A DNA stretch of 64,000 bases. Origin: Xestospongia bergquistia (taxonomy: Eukaryota > Porifera > Demospongiae > Haplosclerida > Petrosiidae). The notes beneath the pieces were generated by a model. The model was not told the DNA's origin. It ran no database searches and worked only from the letters and a program-made list of their open reading frames with translations. Location: assembly GCA_963965975.1 (NCBI GenBank), contig OZ014420.1, positions 3,436,001 through 3,500,000 of the forward strand, given 5' to 3'. Each line of letters starts with the position of its first letter. The first letter of the stretch is position 1. Positions 46,043-57,877 of the stretch are shown here, piece after piece. The translations under genes were made by a program, and so were the position numbers.

Positions 46043-47853
46043 TATCAACAAGACCAGCTCCCTAGTGAATCAGATGAAAACTCACCGTCTCAGCAAGTCC
46101 AGTCCTTTTGTGACAAAATAGACAGCAACATTCGATCATATTCACTAGAGCATATATTTAGTCATATGGAATCCCTTTCTCATCCAAAGTTTGAAGTATT
46201 AAAAAATGTCCATATACAGAAGGCACCAAAGAAATGTGGGAGACCATCACAGAAGAGGGCATGTTTATCTTTTGCAAATTCTAGTCATACCAAGAAAAAA
46301 AAGAGAACAGAGAAGTAAAAAGAACTCCCAAAGATTTTTAACTCTCTTTCTGAGGATGAAAAAGTCAAAAGTCAGTAGATGCATACATAATTATACATAT
46401 TATTGTGATCTTTGGATCATTATTTATCTATGCTTCTTTGATTTGTTGATCCTGAGGTAGCTATAAGAGCTATTGATGGTGTGTTGATTGGTGAGACAAG
46501 TGTTGAAGTGAATCCAGTAAACGTGTGTAGTGGCGTAGTTGATGAGAATATTAATCTAGAAGCTGTACATCATTTTTTTCAGATGATGTATGGGAAGATG
46601 TTCTTAGTGCAGGTACTATTATACACATTAATATAACATTATTACAATGGTTTGTTGTTTTGTCATTAAAACTTTGCAAATTATCATTAAAACTTTCTAT
46701 GTGATTACAGGTCCTGTGCTGGTGTTACAAATCAACCAACAACAAATGTATGGTTTTGTCAGTCCTATTCTGACAGCACAGTTTGATTCATGTTATCATA
46801 TTTAACATAATTCAGTGTGCATGTGGTACATTAAATACTTTTTTACACAGCATCTAAAACAATAGAAATCACTTTTTTAAAATAATCATTAATTTTGGTG
46901 CAAATAATGAATTTAAGACAAATGCTGACCCGAAATTCTGTACAAATAATGAATTTAAGACATGATGACAAATTCAGTGAAAATAACGCATTTAGGATAA
47001 ATTTTGACCAAAATTTCGGTGCATGTCCTAGTAGCAACATCACAGTAAAAACATTAAGAATCACATATAAATATAAAATACAGCAGAGGTGCAGTCATAT
47101 TAATCTGTTTTGCTTAAGAGAAGAAAGGAAAGCATGGTGATCACAATTGTGACACCGAAAAACTATAATTCTAACTTCAATTTGATTTAGCTTTTAAACA
47201 TCATAGAAAACAAAGTCAGATTCGAAGAAGAAAGTGCTGCCCAATTGTCTATGAAGAAAAGTAAGAGAGGTATGACCTTGTTAGTTTTTGGGTGTAATCC
47301 TTAGGCCAAGGGAGGAGCTGGCTCATCCGTTATTTTTTCCACTTAATAATTTTGATGTTGCTTTATTAGGAGTGAAAAATAAAGCTGAGGAGGAACCAGA
47401 TAGCGATAACAAAATTGAACAGAACCTTGTTAGTTTTTGGGTGTAATCCTTAGGCCAAGGGAGGAGCTGGCTCATCTGTTATTTTTTCCACTTAATGTTG
47501 CTTTATTAGGAGTGAAAAAAAAAGCTGAGGAGGAACAAGATAGCAATAACAAAATTGAACAGAAAAAAGGGTCAGGATATCCTATACAAAAGAACAATTA
47601 CTTACTCTAAAGTCACTATTTGGTCAAAACAACTTCCCTGATGTGTTGGAAAGAGAAGAAGTTGCTGTTAAGCTAAAACTCAAAGAAAAGAACATACATG
47701 TAAGTCTAGCTTACACATATATATAACTAAACTAAAGTGTGGCAAATATATATATTTTTTGTTTTCAAACAGAATCAGTTCCAAAATAAACTTGCCAAAC
47801 AAAAGAAAATTTCTGCCCAACTAAATCCATATGTAACTCCTTTACGTAGCTAA
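46043..47853 (+). pseudogene. unidentified multi-exon gene fragment (copy 1)
   Basis: Coding-like exons on the plus strand. 46043-46378: LPSESDENSPSQQVQ, IFSHMESLSHPKFEVLKN, then a basic AT-hook-like motif PKKCGRPSQKRACLS and KKKKRTEK, with in-frame TAA at 46316 and continuation KELPKIFNSLSEDEKVKSQ. About 46457-46580: VAIRAIDGVLIGETSVEV, NPVNVCSGVVDENINLEAV. 46583-46613: DDVWEDVLSAG with a gtacta donor. About 47191-47271: LLNIIENKVRFEEESAAQL. Two near-identical small exons GVKNKAEEEPDSDNKIEQ from an internal duplication. 47605-47700: FGQNNFPDVLEREEVAVKLK, donor gtaagt. 47774-47853: NQFQNKLAKQKKISAQLNPY, stop TAG. The predicted protein is basic with a C-terminal coiled coil. It may be a transposon accessory protein. 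No family is recognised. Confidence 0.4.
47276..47564. repeat. ~145-bp direct repeat containing a small exon (copy 1)
   Basis: The sequence ccttgttagtttttgggtg through aacaaaattgaacag occurs twice in tandem (149 and 139 bp). Each unit carries an intron tail, a tttattag acceptor and the acidic exon GVKNKAEEE. It recurs at 51817-52105. Confidence 0.85.
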
Positions 47854-47999
47854 TGTTCCATATTAACCAGTAGTGCTAATAAAGAAAATGTCAGTGTCAC
47901 GATGACCTACACTGCCACTAAACAATTTTCTTGACTCAATCTACACCTGTCAGCCAATGAAGGCTCAACACACAAAACAACAAACATCAACAAATTATT

Positions 48000-48783
48000 T
48001 TCAGAGATCCTTTACAACATGTCACTATGGATACGACTCATATGTCTATCCTTCACATCAACAAAAATTACATCAAACAGATCTGACAAAAAGGACATGG
48101 TTTTCCTCTACCACTTATTCATAGTCTGCTCCAATCACAGCCCATTTACCACCATACCCACTCTTCGTCCTGTCTTACCTCTGTGTAGTCAATTGTTCTA
48201 TTATCCAAACTACAGTTTACCTCCTACCACACATACAACCAATCCTGGCTCAAGAACCATATTAACCTACAGTGCTGACAAAGAAAATACGAGTCCCCAA
48301 TGACCTATACCACCACTAAACCATTTTCTCAACCCCCTTGTTCCCATCGAAGTGTTTCCCTAATCTTGCCTCAATCAACACCCCTCATCCAATGACAACT
48401 TAATACACAAGACAACAAACATCAACAAATTATTCTCAGAGATCCTCTACAACAGGTTACTGTGGATACAACTCCTATGTCTATCCTCCACATCAACATA
48501 AATTACATCAAACAGCTCCAACTAACATAAAATTGTCTTCCTCTACCAGTTATTCCTACTCAGCTTCAATCACAGCACGGTTAACCACCACACCTACTGT
48601 TCGTCCTGTCTTACCTCCGTGTAGTCACTTGTTCTCTTATCCAGACTACAGTTTACCTCCTACTACAGATACAACCAATCCTTTGATAAATGCCTTGGAA
48701 GTTTCTACACCACACCCTTGTTTCAACGATTACTTGGTATATTCACCCACCAACTATGATATGACAATGAACCACATAATGTA
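48000..48783 (+). repeat. ~440-bp imperfect direct repeat with Tyr/Pro/Thr-rich open frames (copy 1)
   Basis: Two units about 440 bp apart share gtggatac.actc.tatgtctatcc, cttcctctacca and acagtttacctcctac. The second has an open frame to 48783 (YSYSASITARLTTTPTVRPV, LPPTTDTTNPLINALEV, NYDMTMNHIM). In the first the same frame is broken. It may be the 3' exon of the preceding gene or fortuitous low-complexity coding. It recurs at 52541-53324. Confidence 0.55.
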
Positions 48784-49100
48784 AAATTGAAATGTAGTAT
48801 TTTTTGTTAATATATGTTATTAATTAATTTACCTAGTAAAAACGTTAAATTCAAATCATTTTTATTGTGCATTAATCTAATATATAACAGAATGTTACTG
48901 TTCACAGTACAAACATTAAGAACTCACATATGAACAGCAGAGGTGCTAAAATTTGTCATATTAGTCTGGTGATCACAATCACGACGTTGAAAAACTAGAG
49001 TTCTACAATTTGATTTAGCTTTTGAAAATAATGGAAAGGAAGTCAGCCTACAAGAAAAAAGCACTGCCCAACTGTCTATAAAGAAAGATTAAAGAGGTTA

Positions 49101-49775
49101 TAGTGATCGGTAATACTATCATTTAAGTATCAATACATACACAGTATCGAATACTAATCAATTAAAAAAAAGGTATCAAAATAATTACAAAAGCTTCATT
49201 CGATAAAGCCCCAGCGGGCATAATTTGGAATAAAAATCAGTATGTAATAAATATGTTAAACAATTTTACTGCACATGCGCAAATGTAATAACACGTGCTT
49301 ACACAAGCTCATGCACAGCAGCAGATTTGTCTAGCGCCAGTGTAGGTGTTTGCTTTTGGAGATGCTACAGCATGCTCACAGGCTGCTGAACGATTGAAGG
49401 CGGAAGTGGCCTCTACAATCACAGCTGAGAACAGCTCTCAAAACCTAGAGATACTGACAGAGCAGACATCTGGACTGTGGTCAATGATAGATGAATGTTG
49501 TGGCCATTAGTTCAAACCCATCATCCACCACTTCAATGCTTACATTGATGAGCCAAACCTTCCAAGAAAAGAGGATCCTTTGAGGTGGTGGAAGGAAAAA
49601 CAGGCAAGCTTTTCTGCTTTTGCTTATCATGCCAGTACATATCTTGCCGTTCCTTCTACCTCTGTACCAGCAGAATGACTCTTTTCCAAAGTTGGGGAGC
49701 TCACTTTGTTACGAAAGAACAGAATTAAGTCCAAACATGTGGACATGATCCTCTTCTTAAATAAATAATGATGAA
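49101..49775 (+). mobile_element. hAT transposon remnant (copy 1)
   Basis: A possible 5' end starts TAGTGATCGGTAATACTATC at 49101, followed by gtatc/gatac motifs typical of hAT subterminal regions. After a large deletion the C-terminal dimerisation domain of a hAT transposase follows in frame: PLRWWKEKQASFSAFAYHA, TYLAVPSTSVPAE, TGA (49675-49677), LFSKVGELTLLRKNRIKSKH, VDMILFLNK. The usual box is P-S-E-R-x-F-S, so TGA stands at the Arg. Only about the last 150 residues survive. No right end was identified. Confidence 0.75.
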
Positions 49776-49949
49776 TTGTAAAGTGAACATGTCACATTCA
49801 TAATGTATACTGTACAGCCATGGCTATATGTGGCCCCTGGTGCCACTTATGGCCCTTAAATGATTGTTATCTTGTTAATTATATAATACTGTATTGAAAT
49901 ACTCCCAGTACTGCCAAATAGAGTCTATTACAAAATTTCTTTATCCCAT

Positions 49950-50056
49950 GATCACAAATTCATCACTGAATGCAGTACAAGGTCATTTGAGTTTTACACT
50001 AAGATCACAAATTCATCACTGAATGCAGTACAAGGTCATTTGTGTTTTACACTAAG
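49950..50056. repeat. 53-bp direct tandem repeat x2
   Basis: gatcacaaattcatcactga through gttttacactaa occurs at 49950 and 50003 with one difference (gag/gtg). It recurs at 54491-54597. Confidence 0.9.
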
Positions 50057-50583
50057 ACTAACAGTCATGTCAGCTTCTGGGCCTTCAGCTATGTCAATTA
50101 GTTCTGAGCCTCTACTTTCAGAGATTGAAACTGATTCTAAGATGCTCCTCCAGCAGAAGAAGTTAAACTAGAGGATCATTGTCAACACCAGTACATTCAT
50201 TATATGCTGTCAATAATCGGAGTATTATAATAATCACTTAGATATTTCTTTAATTTCTGTGGTGTGGCTGCCAGCTTGTTGATCTCTTGTATTACAAGTA
50301 GGCAATGACTGAATTCTTTTACCCTGCTTTGAAACCTTGGGTTCATTATATACTAGTATCACAAGATAATACAGAGTTAGTCAATATAATGCAATACTTT
50401 ACATGGGTTGTTTTATTAATTTATAAAGTTAATAGAATATATAATGATGAGATCTCAAGGATGATAGCTGACAAGTGAGTCATTGTATCCCACAGTGGTT
50501 AGCTTAGAAATATGAATTTTAATACTCAAATCTATCAAAACTTCTATGTGGAATGTGATCCACTTTAACCCCTCAGTGATTAG

Positions 50584-52394
50584 TATCAACAAGACCAGCT
50601 CCCTAGTGAATCAGATGAAAACTCACCGTCTCAGCAAGTCCAGTCCTTTTGTGACAAAATAGACAGCAACATTCGATCATATTCACTAGAGCATATATTT
50701 AGTCATATGGAATCCCTTTCTCATCCAAAGTTTGAAGTATTAAAAAATGTCCATATACAGAAGGCACCAAAGAAATGTGGGAGACCATCACAGAAGAGGG
50801 CATGTTTATCTTTTGCAAATTCTAGTCATACCAAGAAAAAAAAGAGAACAGAGAAGTAAAAAGAACTCCCAAAGATTTTTAACTCTCTTTCTGAGGATGA
50901 AAAAGTCAAAAGTCAGTAGATGCATACATAATTATACATATTATTGTGATCTTTGGATCATTATTTATCTATGCTTCTTTGATTTGTTGATCCTGAGGTA
51001 GCTATAAGAGCTATTGATGGTGTGTTGATTGGTGAGACAAGTGTTGAAGTGAATCCAGTAAACGTGTGTAGTGGCGTAGTTGATGAGAATATTAATCTAG
51101 AAGCTGTACATCATTTTTTTCAGATGATGTATGGGAAGATGTTCTTAGTGCAGGTACTATTATACACATTAATATAACATTATTACAATGGTTTGTTGTT
51201 TTGTCATTAAAACTTTGCAAATTATCATTAAAACTTTCTATGTGATTACAGGTCCTGTGCTGGTGTTACAAATCAACCAACAACAAATGTATGGTTTTGT
51301 CAGTCCTATTCTGACAGCACAGTTTGATTCATGTTATCATATTTAACATAATTCAGTGTGCATGTGGTACATTAAATACTTTTTTACACAGCATCTAAAA
51401 CAATAGAAATCACTTTTTTAAAATAATCATTAATTTTGGTGCAAATAATGAATTTAAGACAAATGCTGACCCGAAATTCTGTACAAATAATGAATTTAAG
51501 ACATGATGACAAATTCAGTGAAAATAACGCATTTAGGATAAATTTTGACCAAAATTTCGGTGCATGTCCTAGTAGCAACATCACAGTAAAAACATTAAGA
51601 ATCACATATAAATATAAAATACAGCAGAGGTGCAGTCATATTAATCTGTTTTGCTTAAGAGAAGAAAGGAAAGCATGGTGATCACAATTGTGACACCGAA
51701 AAACTATAATTCTAACTTCAATTTGATTTAGCTTTTAAACATCATAGAAAACAAAGTCAGATTCGAAGAAGAAAGTGCTGCCCAATTGTCTATGAAGAAA
51801 AGTAAGAGAGGTATGACCTTGTTAGTTTTTGGGTGTAATCCTTAGGCCAAGGGAGGAGCTGGCTCATCCGTTATTTTTTCCACTTAATAATTTTGATGTT
51901 GCTTTATTAGGAGTGAAAAATAAAGCTGAGGAGGAACCAGATAGCGATAACAAAATTGAACAGAACCTTGTTAGTTTTTGGGTGTAATCCTTAGGCCAAG
52001 GGAGGAGCTGGCTCATCTGTTATTTTTTCCACTTAATGTTGCTTTATTAGGAGTGAAAAAAAAAGCTGAGGAGGAACAAGATAGCAATAACAAAATTGAA
52101 CAGAAAAAAGGGTCAGGATATCCTATACAAAAGAACAATTACTTACTCTAAAGTCACTATTTGGTCAAAACAACTTCCCTGATGTGTTGGAAAGAGAAGA
52201 AGTTGCTGTTAAGCTAAAACTCAAAGAAAAGAACATACATGTAAGTCTAGCTTACACATATATATAACTAAACTAAAGTGTGGCAAATATATATATTTTT
52301 TGTTTTCAAACAGAATCAGTTCCAAAATAAACTTGCCAAACAAAAGAAAATTTCTGCCCAACTAAATCCATATGTAACTCCTTTACGTAGCTAA
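50584..52394 (+). pseudogene. unidentified multi-exon gene fragment (copy 2)
   Basis: Exact second copy of 46043-47853, including the in-frame TAA (50857) and the duplicated acidic exon. The same remarks on content apply. Confidence 0.4.
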
Positions 52395-53641
52395 TGTTCC
52401 ATATTAACCAGTAGTGCTAATAAAGAAAATGTCAGTGTCACGATGACCTACACTGCCACTAAACAATTTTCTTGACTCAATCTACACCTGTCAGCCAATG
52501 AAGGCTCAACACACAAAACAACAAACATCAACAAATTATTTTCAGAGATCCTTTACAACATGTCACTATGGATACGACTCATATGTCTATCCTTCACATC
52601 AACAAAAATTACATCAAACAGATCTGACAAAAAGGACATGGTTTTCCTCTACCACTTATTCATAGTCTGCTCCAATCACAGCCCATTTACCACCATACCC
52701 ACTCTTCGTCCTGTCTTACCTCTGTGTAGTCAATTGTTCTATTATCCAAACTACAGTTTACCTCCTACCACACATACAACCAATCCTGGCTCAAGAACCA
52801 TATTAACCTACAGTGCTGACAAAGAAAATACGAGTCCCCAATGACCTATACCACCACTAAACCATTTTCTCAACCCCCTTGTTCCCATCGAAGTGTTTCC
52901 CTAATCTTGCCTCAATCAACACCCCTCATCCAATGACAACTTAATACACAAGACAACAAACATCAACAAATTATTCTCAGAGATCCTCTACAACAGGTTA
53001 CTGTGGATACAACTCCTATGTCTATCCTCCACATCAACATAAATTACATCAAACAGCTCCAACTAACATAAAATTGTCTTCCTCTACCAGTTATTCCTAC
53101 TCAGCTTCAATCACAGCACGGTTAACCACCACACCTACTGTTCGTCCTGTCTTACCTCCGTGTAGTCACTTGTTCTCTTATCCAGACTACAGTTTACCTC
53201 CTACTACAGATACAACCAATCCTTTGATAAATGCCTTGGAAGTTTCTACACCACACCCTTGTTTCAACGATTACTTGGTATATTCACCCACCAACTATGA
53301 TATGACAATGAACCACATAATGTAAAATTGAAATGTAGTATTTTTTGTTAATATATGTTATTAATTAATTTACCTAGTAAAAACGTTAAATTCAAATCAT
53401 TTTTATTGTGCATTAATCTAATATATAACAGAATGTTACTGTTCACAGTACAAACATTAAGAACTCACATATGAACAGCAGAGGTGCTAAAATTTGTCAT
53501 ATTAGTCTGGTGATCACAATCACGACGTTGAAAAACTAGAGTTCTACAATTTGATTTAGCTTTTGAAAATAATGGAAAGGAAGTCAGCCTACAAGAAAAA
53601 AGCACTGCCCAACTGTCTATAAAGAAAGATTAAAGAGGTTA

Positions 53642-54316
53642 TAGTGATCGGTAATACTATCATTTAAGTATCAATACATACACAGTATCGAATACTAATC
53701 AATTAAAAAAAAGGTATCAAAATAATTACAAAAGCTTCATTCGATAAAGCCCCAGCGGGCATAATTTGGAATAAAAATCAGTATGTAATAAATATGTTAA
53801 ACAATTTTACTGCACATGCGCAAATGTAATAACACGTGCTTACACAAGCTCATGCACAGCAGCAGATTTGTCTAGCGCCAGTGTAGGTGTTTGCTTTTGG
53901 AGATGCTACAGCATGCTCACAGGCTGCTGAACGATTGAAGGCGGAAGTGGCCTCTACAATCACAGCTGAGAACAGCTCTCAAAACCTAGAGATACTGACA
54001 GAGCAGACATCTGGACTGTGGTCAATGATAGATGAATGTTGTGGCCATTAGTTCAAACCCATCATCCACCACTTCAATGCTTACATTGATGAGCCAAACC
54101 TTCCAAGAAAAGAGGATCCTTTGAGGTGGTGGAAGGAAAAACAGGCAAGCTTTTCTGCTTTTGCTTATCATGCCAGTACATATCTTGCCGTTCCTTCTAC
54201 CTCTGTACCAGCAGAATGACTCTTTTCCAAAGTTGGGGAGCTCACTTTGTTACGAAAGAACAGAATTAAGTCCAAACATGTGGACATGATCCTCTTCTTA
54301 AATAAATAATGATGAA
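53642..54316 (+). mobile_element. hAT transposon remnant (copy 2)
   Basis: Identical copy of 49101-49775, including the TGA at the Arg position, carried along by the 4.5-kb duplication rather than by a separate insertion. Confidence 0.75.
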
Positions 54317-55091
54317 TTGTAAAGTGAACATGTCACATTCATAATGTATACTGTACAGCCATGGCTATATGTGGCCCCTGGTGCCACTTATGGCCCTTAA
54401 ATGATTGTTATCTTGTTAATTATATAATACTGTATTGAAATACTCCCAGTACTGCCAAATAGAGTCTATTACAAAATTTCTTTATCCCATGATCACAAAT
54501 TCATCACTGAATGCAGTACAAGGTCATTTGAGTTTTACACTAAGATCACAAATTCATCACTGAATGCAGTACAAGGTCATTTGTGTTTTACACTAAGACT
54601 AACAGTCATGTCAGCTTCTGGGCCTTCAGCTATGTCAATTAGTTCTGAGCCTCTACTTTCAGAGATTGAAACTGATTCTAAGATGCTCCTCCAGCAGAAG
54701 AAGTTAAACTAGAGGATCATTGTCAACACCAGTACATTCATTATATGCTGTCAATAATCGGAGTATTATAATAATCACTTAGATATTTCTTTAATTTCTG
54801 TGGTGTGGCTGCCAGCTTGTTGATCTCTTGTATTACAAGTAGGCAATGACTGAATTCTTTTACCCTGCTTTGAAACCTTGGGTTCATTATATACTAGTAT
54901 CACAAGATAATACAGAGTTAGTCAATATAATGCAATACTTTACATGGGTTGTTTTATTAATTTATAAAGTTAATAGAATATATAATGATGAGATCTCAAG
55001 GATGATAGCTGACAAGTGAGTCATTGTATCCCACAGTGGTTAGCTTAGAAATATGAATTTTAATACTCAAATCTATCAAAACTTCTATGTG

Positions 55092-55490
55092 ACTACGTCT
55101 TTCCACTGGCACTGGCCACGTTTGGTGGTCCATTTAAGCAAAGTAATGAGAATGATGTTTATGTATTCCACTTATCTATAATGACAGTCATTTGTATATC
55201 ATTAATTTAGAGGTTTTAAGTTCATGTGGCAGCACTTAAGAGTAGAGGATGTTCGTTGTTATTGGAAACAATTGCTTATCAATTATTGTAACTTATTAAC
55301 TTGGCAGGTTGTCAAAGAGTCAGAATTTATGACAATTGCTTAGCAAGCTATAAAAGATGAACCATTTTAAACAAAACATTAACAATTTTAATGCCATTAC
55401 TAAACATTATAGTTATAAGACTTTTAATTCATGAAGTGATATAGCATCAAATTGTTTTACTTTCTGTTTGTGGCAATTGTTGTTGTTGAT
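55092..55490. other. no gene recognised
   Basis: Sequence after the tandem duplication. Nothing recognised. Confidence 0.5.
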
Positions 55491-55493
55491 CTT

Positions 55494-55770
55494 TACATCC
55501 CTTACAAGACCTTGTATGTCTCCATATTCATGTGAATATCAGTATACAAGTCAGTAAAGTCTTGTGTGACTTTGATAAGATAGAACTTATTCTATCTCAA
55601 ATATATAAGAGTCGATAAGTCTGGATGTTGTTTGTAGCCCTTACAAAACCTGGTATATTTCCTTATTCATGTCAATATGTTTACATGTATTCAGTATACA
55701 AGTCAACGAGATCATGTATGACTTTGAACATTTGTGATATCTCTTTATGTTAAAATATATTAGTGTTTCA
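55494..55770. repeat. ~140-bp imperfect direct repeat x2
   Basis: cccttacaagaccttgtatgt, catattcatgtgaatatcag and tatacaagtcagtaaagtc recur in modified form from 55638 (cccttacaaaacctggtat, cttattcatgtcaatatg, tatacaagtcaacgaga). Confidence 0.7.
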
Positions 55771-56210
55771 AATCTGGATAAGAAATTATTAATGCAGGAC
55801 TTTAGATGTAAATTATATACAATAATATACTTCCTGACTAATGACTTTACAATCATTGTCAATCAAGGAGTGGATTTTAGCGTAAACTGCAAAAAACAAA
55901 TGTAAAATTGTCATCTGAGAGAAAATATCATATCTTTGTTCAGCAAATAAATTATCCTGACCTGCCCATTAATATTGCTGGTTTTGTGGTCATACTGGTC
56001 TAACCACAGTGATATCATAGCAATTTACACTAAGTTGTGTTACCAAAATTAATTTTAAAAATCCTGATTAAGATTAACAGAGTCCCAAACGATTATCCTC
56101 GATACCACATGTGAATAAAAGCGGGTCCACAGTCTTCATTTTAAGCTGCTTTGTCCATCTTTTCCTGCATTACAACTGCCTAGTGTCTACTAAAAACTGC
56201 CATAATCGAT

Positions 56211-56411
56211 ATGCATTGGCACTTCACTGAACTATCAGAGCGGACTCCGCTAAGTTCAGATATTGTAAGTTGTAGCAGCACAAGTACTGAATCTGACGAC
56301 AATGTGAACAGTGGAATCAATTCTGTTCTCAGGTTTCCTGATCTTGCCTTACCTGAAGAAATATCCAGGAAGGTCATTGGTTGCAGAAAAAAGGAGAAGA
56401 AAGAGTTGTAA
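56211..56411 (+). CDS. short ORF, unidentified
   Basis: 66 codons from ATG: MHWHFTELSERTPLSSDIV, a Ser/Asp-rich middle, then FPDLALPEEISRKVIGCRKK and a basic end. The change from acidic-Ser to basic Lys-rich could be a nuclear protein or a chance frame. No splice context or family was recognised. It is opposed by an equally long frame on the minus strand. Confidence 0.2.
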   Translation: MHWHFTELSERTPLSSDIVSCSSTSTESDDNVNSGINSVLRFPDLALPEEISRKVIGCRKKEKKEL

Positions 56412-56929
56412 AATAAAACGTCTAACAAAGAAAGGCTAACAAAGACTTTTCCAGAGAAATAAAAAATGCAAAGAACATAAAAGATTTAATAACGTTCATG
56501 TCAGTATGAGAGATTAAGGATTGCATTAGGTGATAATCCTCAGCACAAAAAAAAATTTTGAAAGAAAATTATATTAAATCCAGCTATCAAATAGATACAT
56601 AGTTTGGAAGATGTACTCGCTAATAGCATTAAAGGTAGCAGCACTTGTAGCATAATGAACAAGGTATATATCTATACAGTCTCTCTCACTCACAGACTCT
56701 TGTGCATCCTAAGTGTCTAGGAAAGAGACTACAAAATATGCATTCAAATAATATATAATAAATATTCTCTGTAACTACTTTGTAATGAAATATTTGAGGA
56801 GTCTCTCTCAAGCAGCAGTGAATACTCACCATTATTTTTGTCTAAAGTTTCACCAACTAGTACTTTTGGAGATGTAGAATTGTTAGAGATAACAACTGCA
56901 CATTTAGTCTATGCTGGACACAGCCAGAT
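56412..56929. other. no gene recognised
   Basis: AT-rich sequence with no supported feature. Confidence 0.5.
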
Positions 56930-57260
56930 GACAAGAAAGTGAAATATAGAGACCATAGCAAGAGAATCACCATTGTATGGTTAGCTAATCCATGTGCATC
57001 CAAACTTCAACCCAAATGGGAACTTGGTTGGATAGATAGTACACAAGATGTCTCCAAATTCTACTACAGTTCATTCAAAACATGATGATGGTCATTGCAA
57101 GTCTATATTCATATCAACTGAGTTATGCAGCATGAGTACAGACCGCTCTCCCCTAACAAACAAACACATGCTCCATTGAGCCAAATTAGTCAAATGGATT
57201 GGAAACTCCTCCCTTTTGTCACTTTATTGAGGAAGATGACTCAGGATGTAGATGTCCACA
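56930..57260 (+). pseudogene. gypsy pol C-terminus, degenerate
   Basis: Plus-strand pieces resemble the end of gypsy integrase: KLQPKWELGWIDSTQDVSKF, then in another frame a run equivalent to HVNLMQHRVQT, and WKLLPFCHFIEEDDSG. The K-x-x-P-K-W-E-x-G-W motif is the characteristic chromodomain-proximal tail. Stops and shifts are frequent. It stands directly upstream of an LTR-like region, as the end of pol should. Confidence 0.5.
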
Positions 57261-57299
57261 TTGTTATGATTTTGACTTGCTCAGGATGAGTTTCATTCC

Positions 57300-57590
57300 C
57301 ATAGTTCTTACAGACAGTGCGCACCATACCTTTTAGGCTTGAACCATAATTCATCCAAGAGTATTGTAGTGTGTGTACTATATTACTGTACCTCTAACTT
57401 GAGTCATTTGTGTGTACATAACCATAAGTGTTAACATGTTAATTATGTGATCATTATATCTAGAACATTCTGTGATTGTGTGTAAAATTTCCTAATTGTG
57501 TATATATTCCAAGAGTTGTTGTTGAAATATACCATTGTTGAACTGAGACTTGAACTTTAACTGGCGGATTATTTACCCACGTTTATATTG
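57300..57590 (+). repeat. gypsy LTR-like region with primer-binding site
   Basis: It lies between a pol 3' end and a gag start. The right border is set by TTGGTGTCAGGAATGGG (57589-57605), a primer-binding-like sequence just ahead of the gag ATG. The left border is uncertain (possibly tgtagtgtgtgtacta near 57364). No second LTR is present to confirm it. Confidence 0.45.
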
Positions 57591-57604
57591 GTGTCAGGAA
57601 TGGG

Positions 57605-57877
57605 ATGGCTACTTTCGACTTACCCCTTCCTGAGATTACTGTTGAAGAGTTCCCCAGGGCATGGACTCAATTCGAACTTGTATCTGCTGCAAAGAAATGG
57701 AATGCTGACAAACAAGCATTGATCTTGCTGACACTATTCCGAGGGAAACTAGTAGACTACTATGTCAATTTGGACGCAACCACTAAAGCTGACCTGAATC
57801 TACTGAAGGCAGCTGGCCTGACTCAAGAGCCACTAACAGCGAGGAAGCTGTTCATCTCGAGAGATAATTGCTGGTAA
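57605..57877 (+). pseudogene. gypsy gag N-terminus
   Basis: ATG 57605 opens 90 codons (MATFDLPLPEITVEEFPRAW, TQFELVSAAKKWNADKQALI, LLTLFRGKLVDYYVNLDATT) that match the start of retroelement gag capsid regions (W-x-x-F, then a helical segment ending in F-R-G). It stops where sequence becomes a minus-strand gypsy fragment, so the rest is missing. Confidence 0.6.

Larger units (their letters stand above)
46009..50549. repeat. 4,541-bp direct tandem duplication, copy 1
   Basis: The block 46009-50549 recurs at 50550-55090. Five pairs of translated segments are identical and keep the same offset of 4,541 bp along the whole length, so no indel has arisen between the copies. The junction shows only a 2-bp (TG) overlap. 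See the matching entry and finding. Confidence 0.95.
50550..55091. repeat. 4,541-bp direct tandem duplication, copy 2
   Basis: Copy 2 ends after cttctatgtg at 55091, beyond which the sequence (actacgtcttt) differs from copy 1's continuation. All features of copy 1 recur here at +4,541. Confidence 0.95.
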
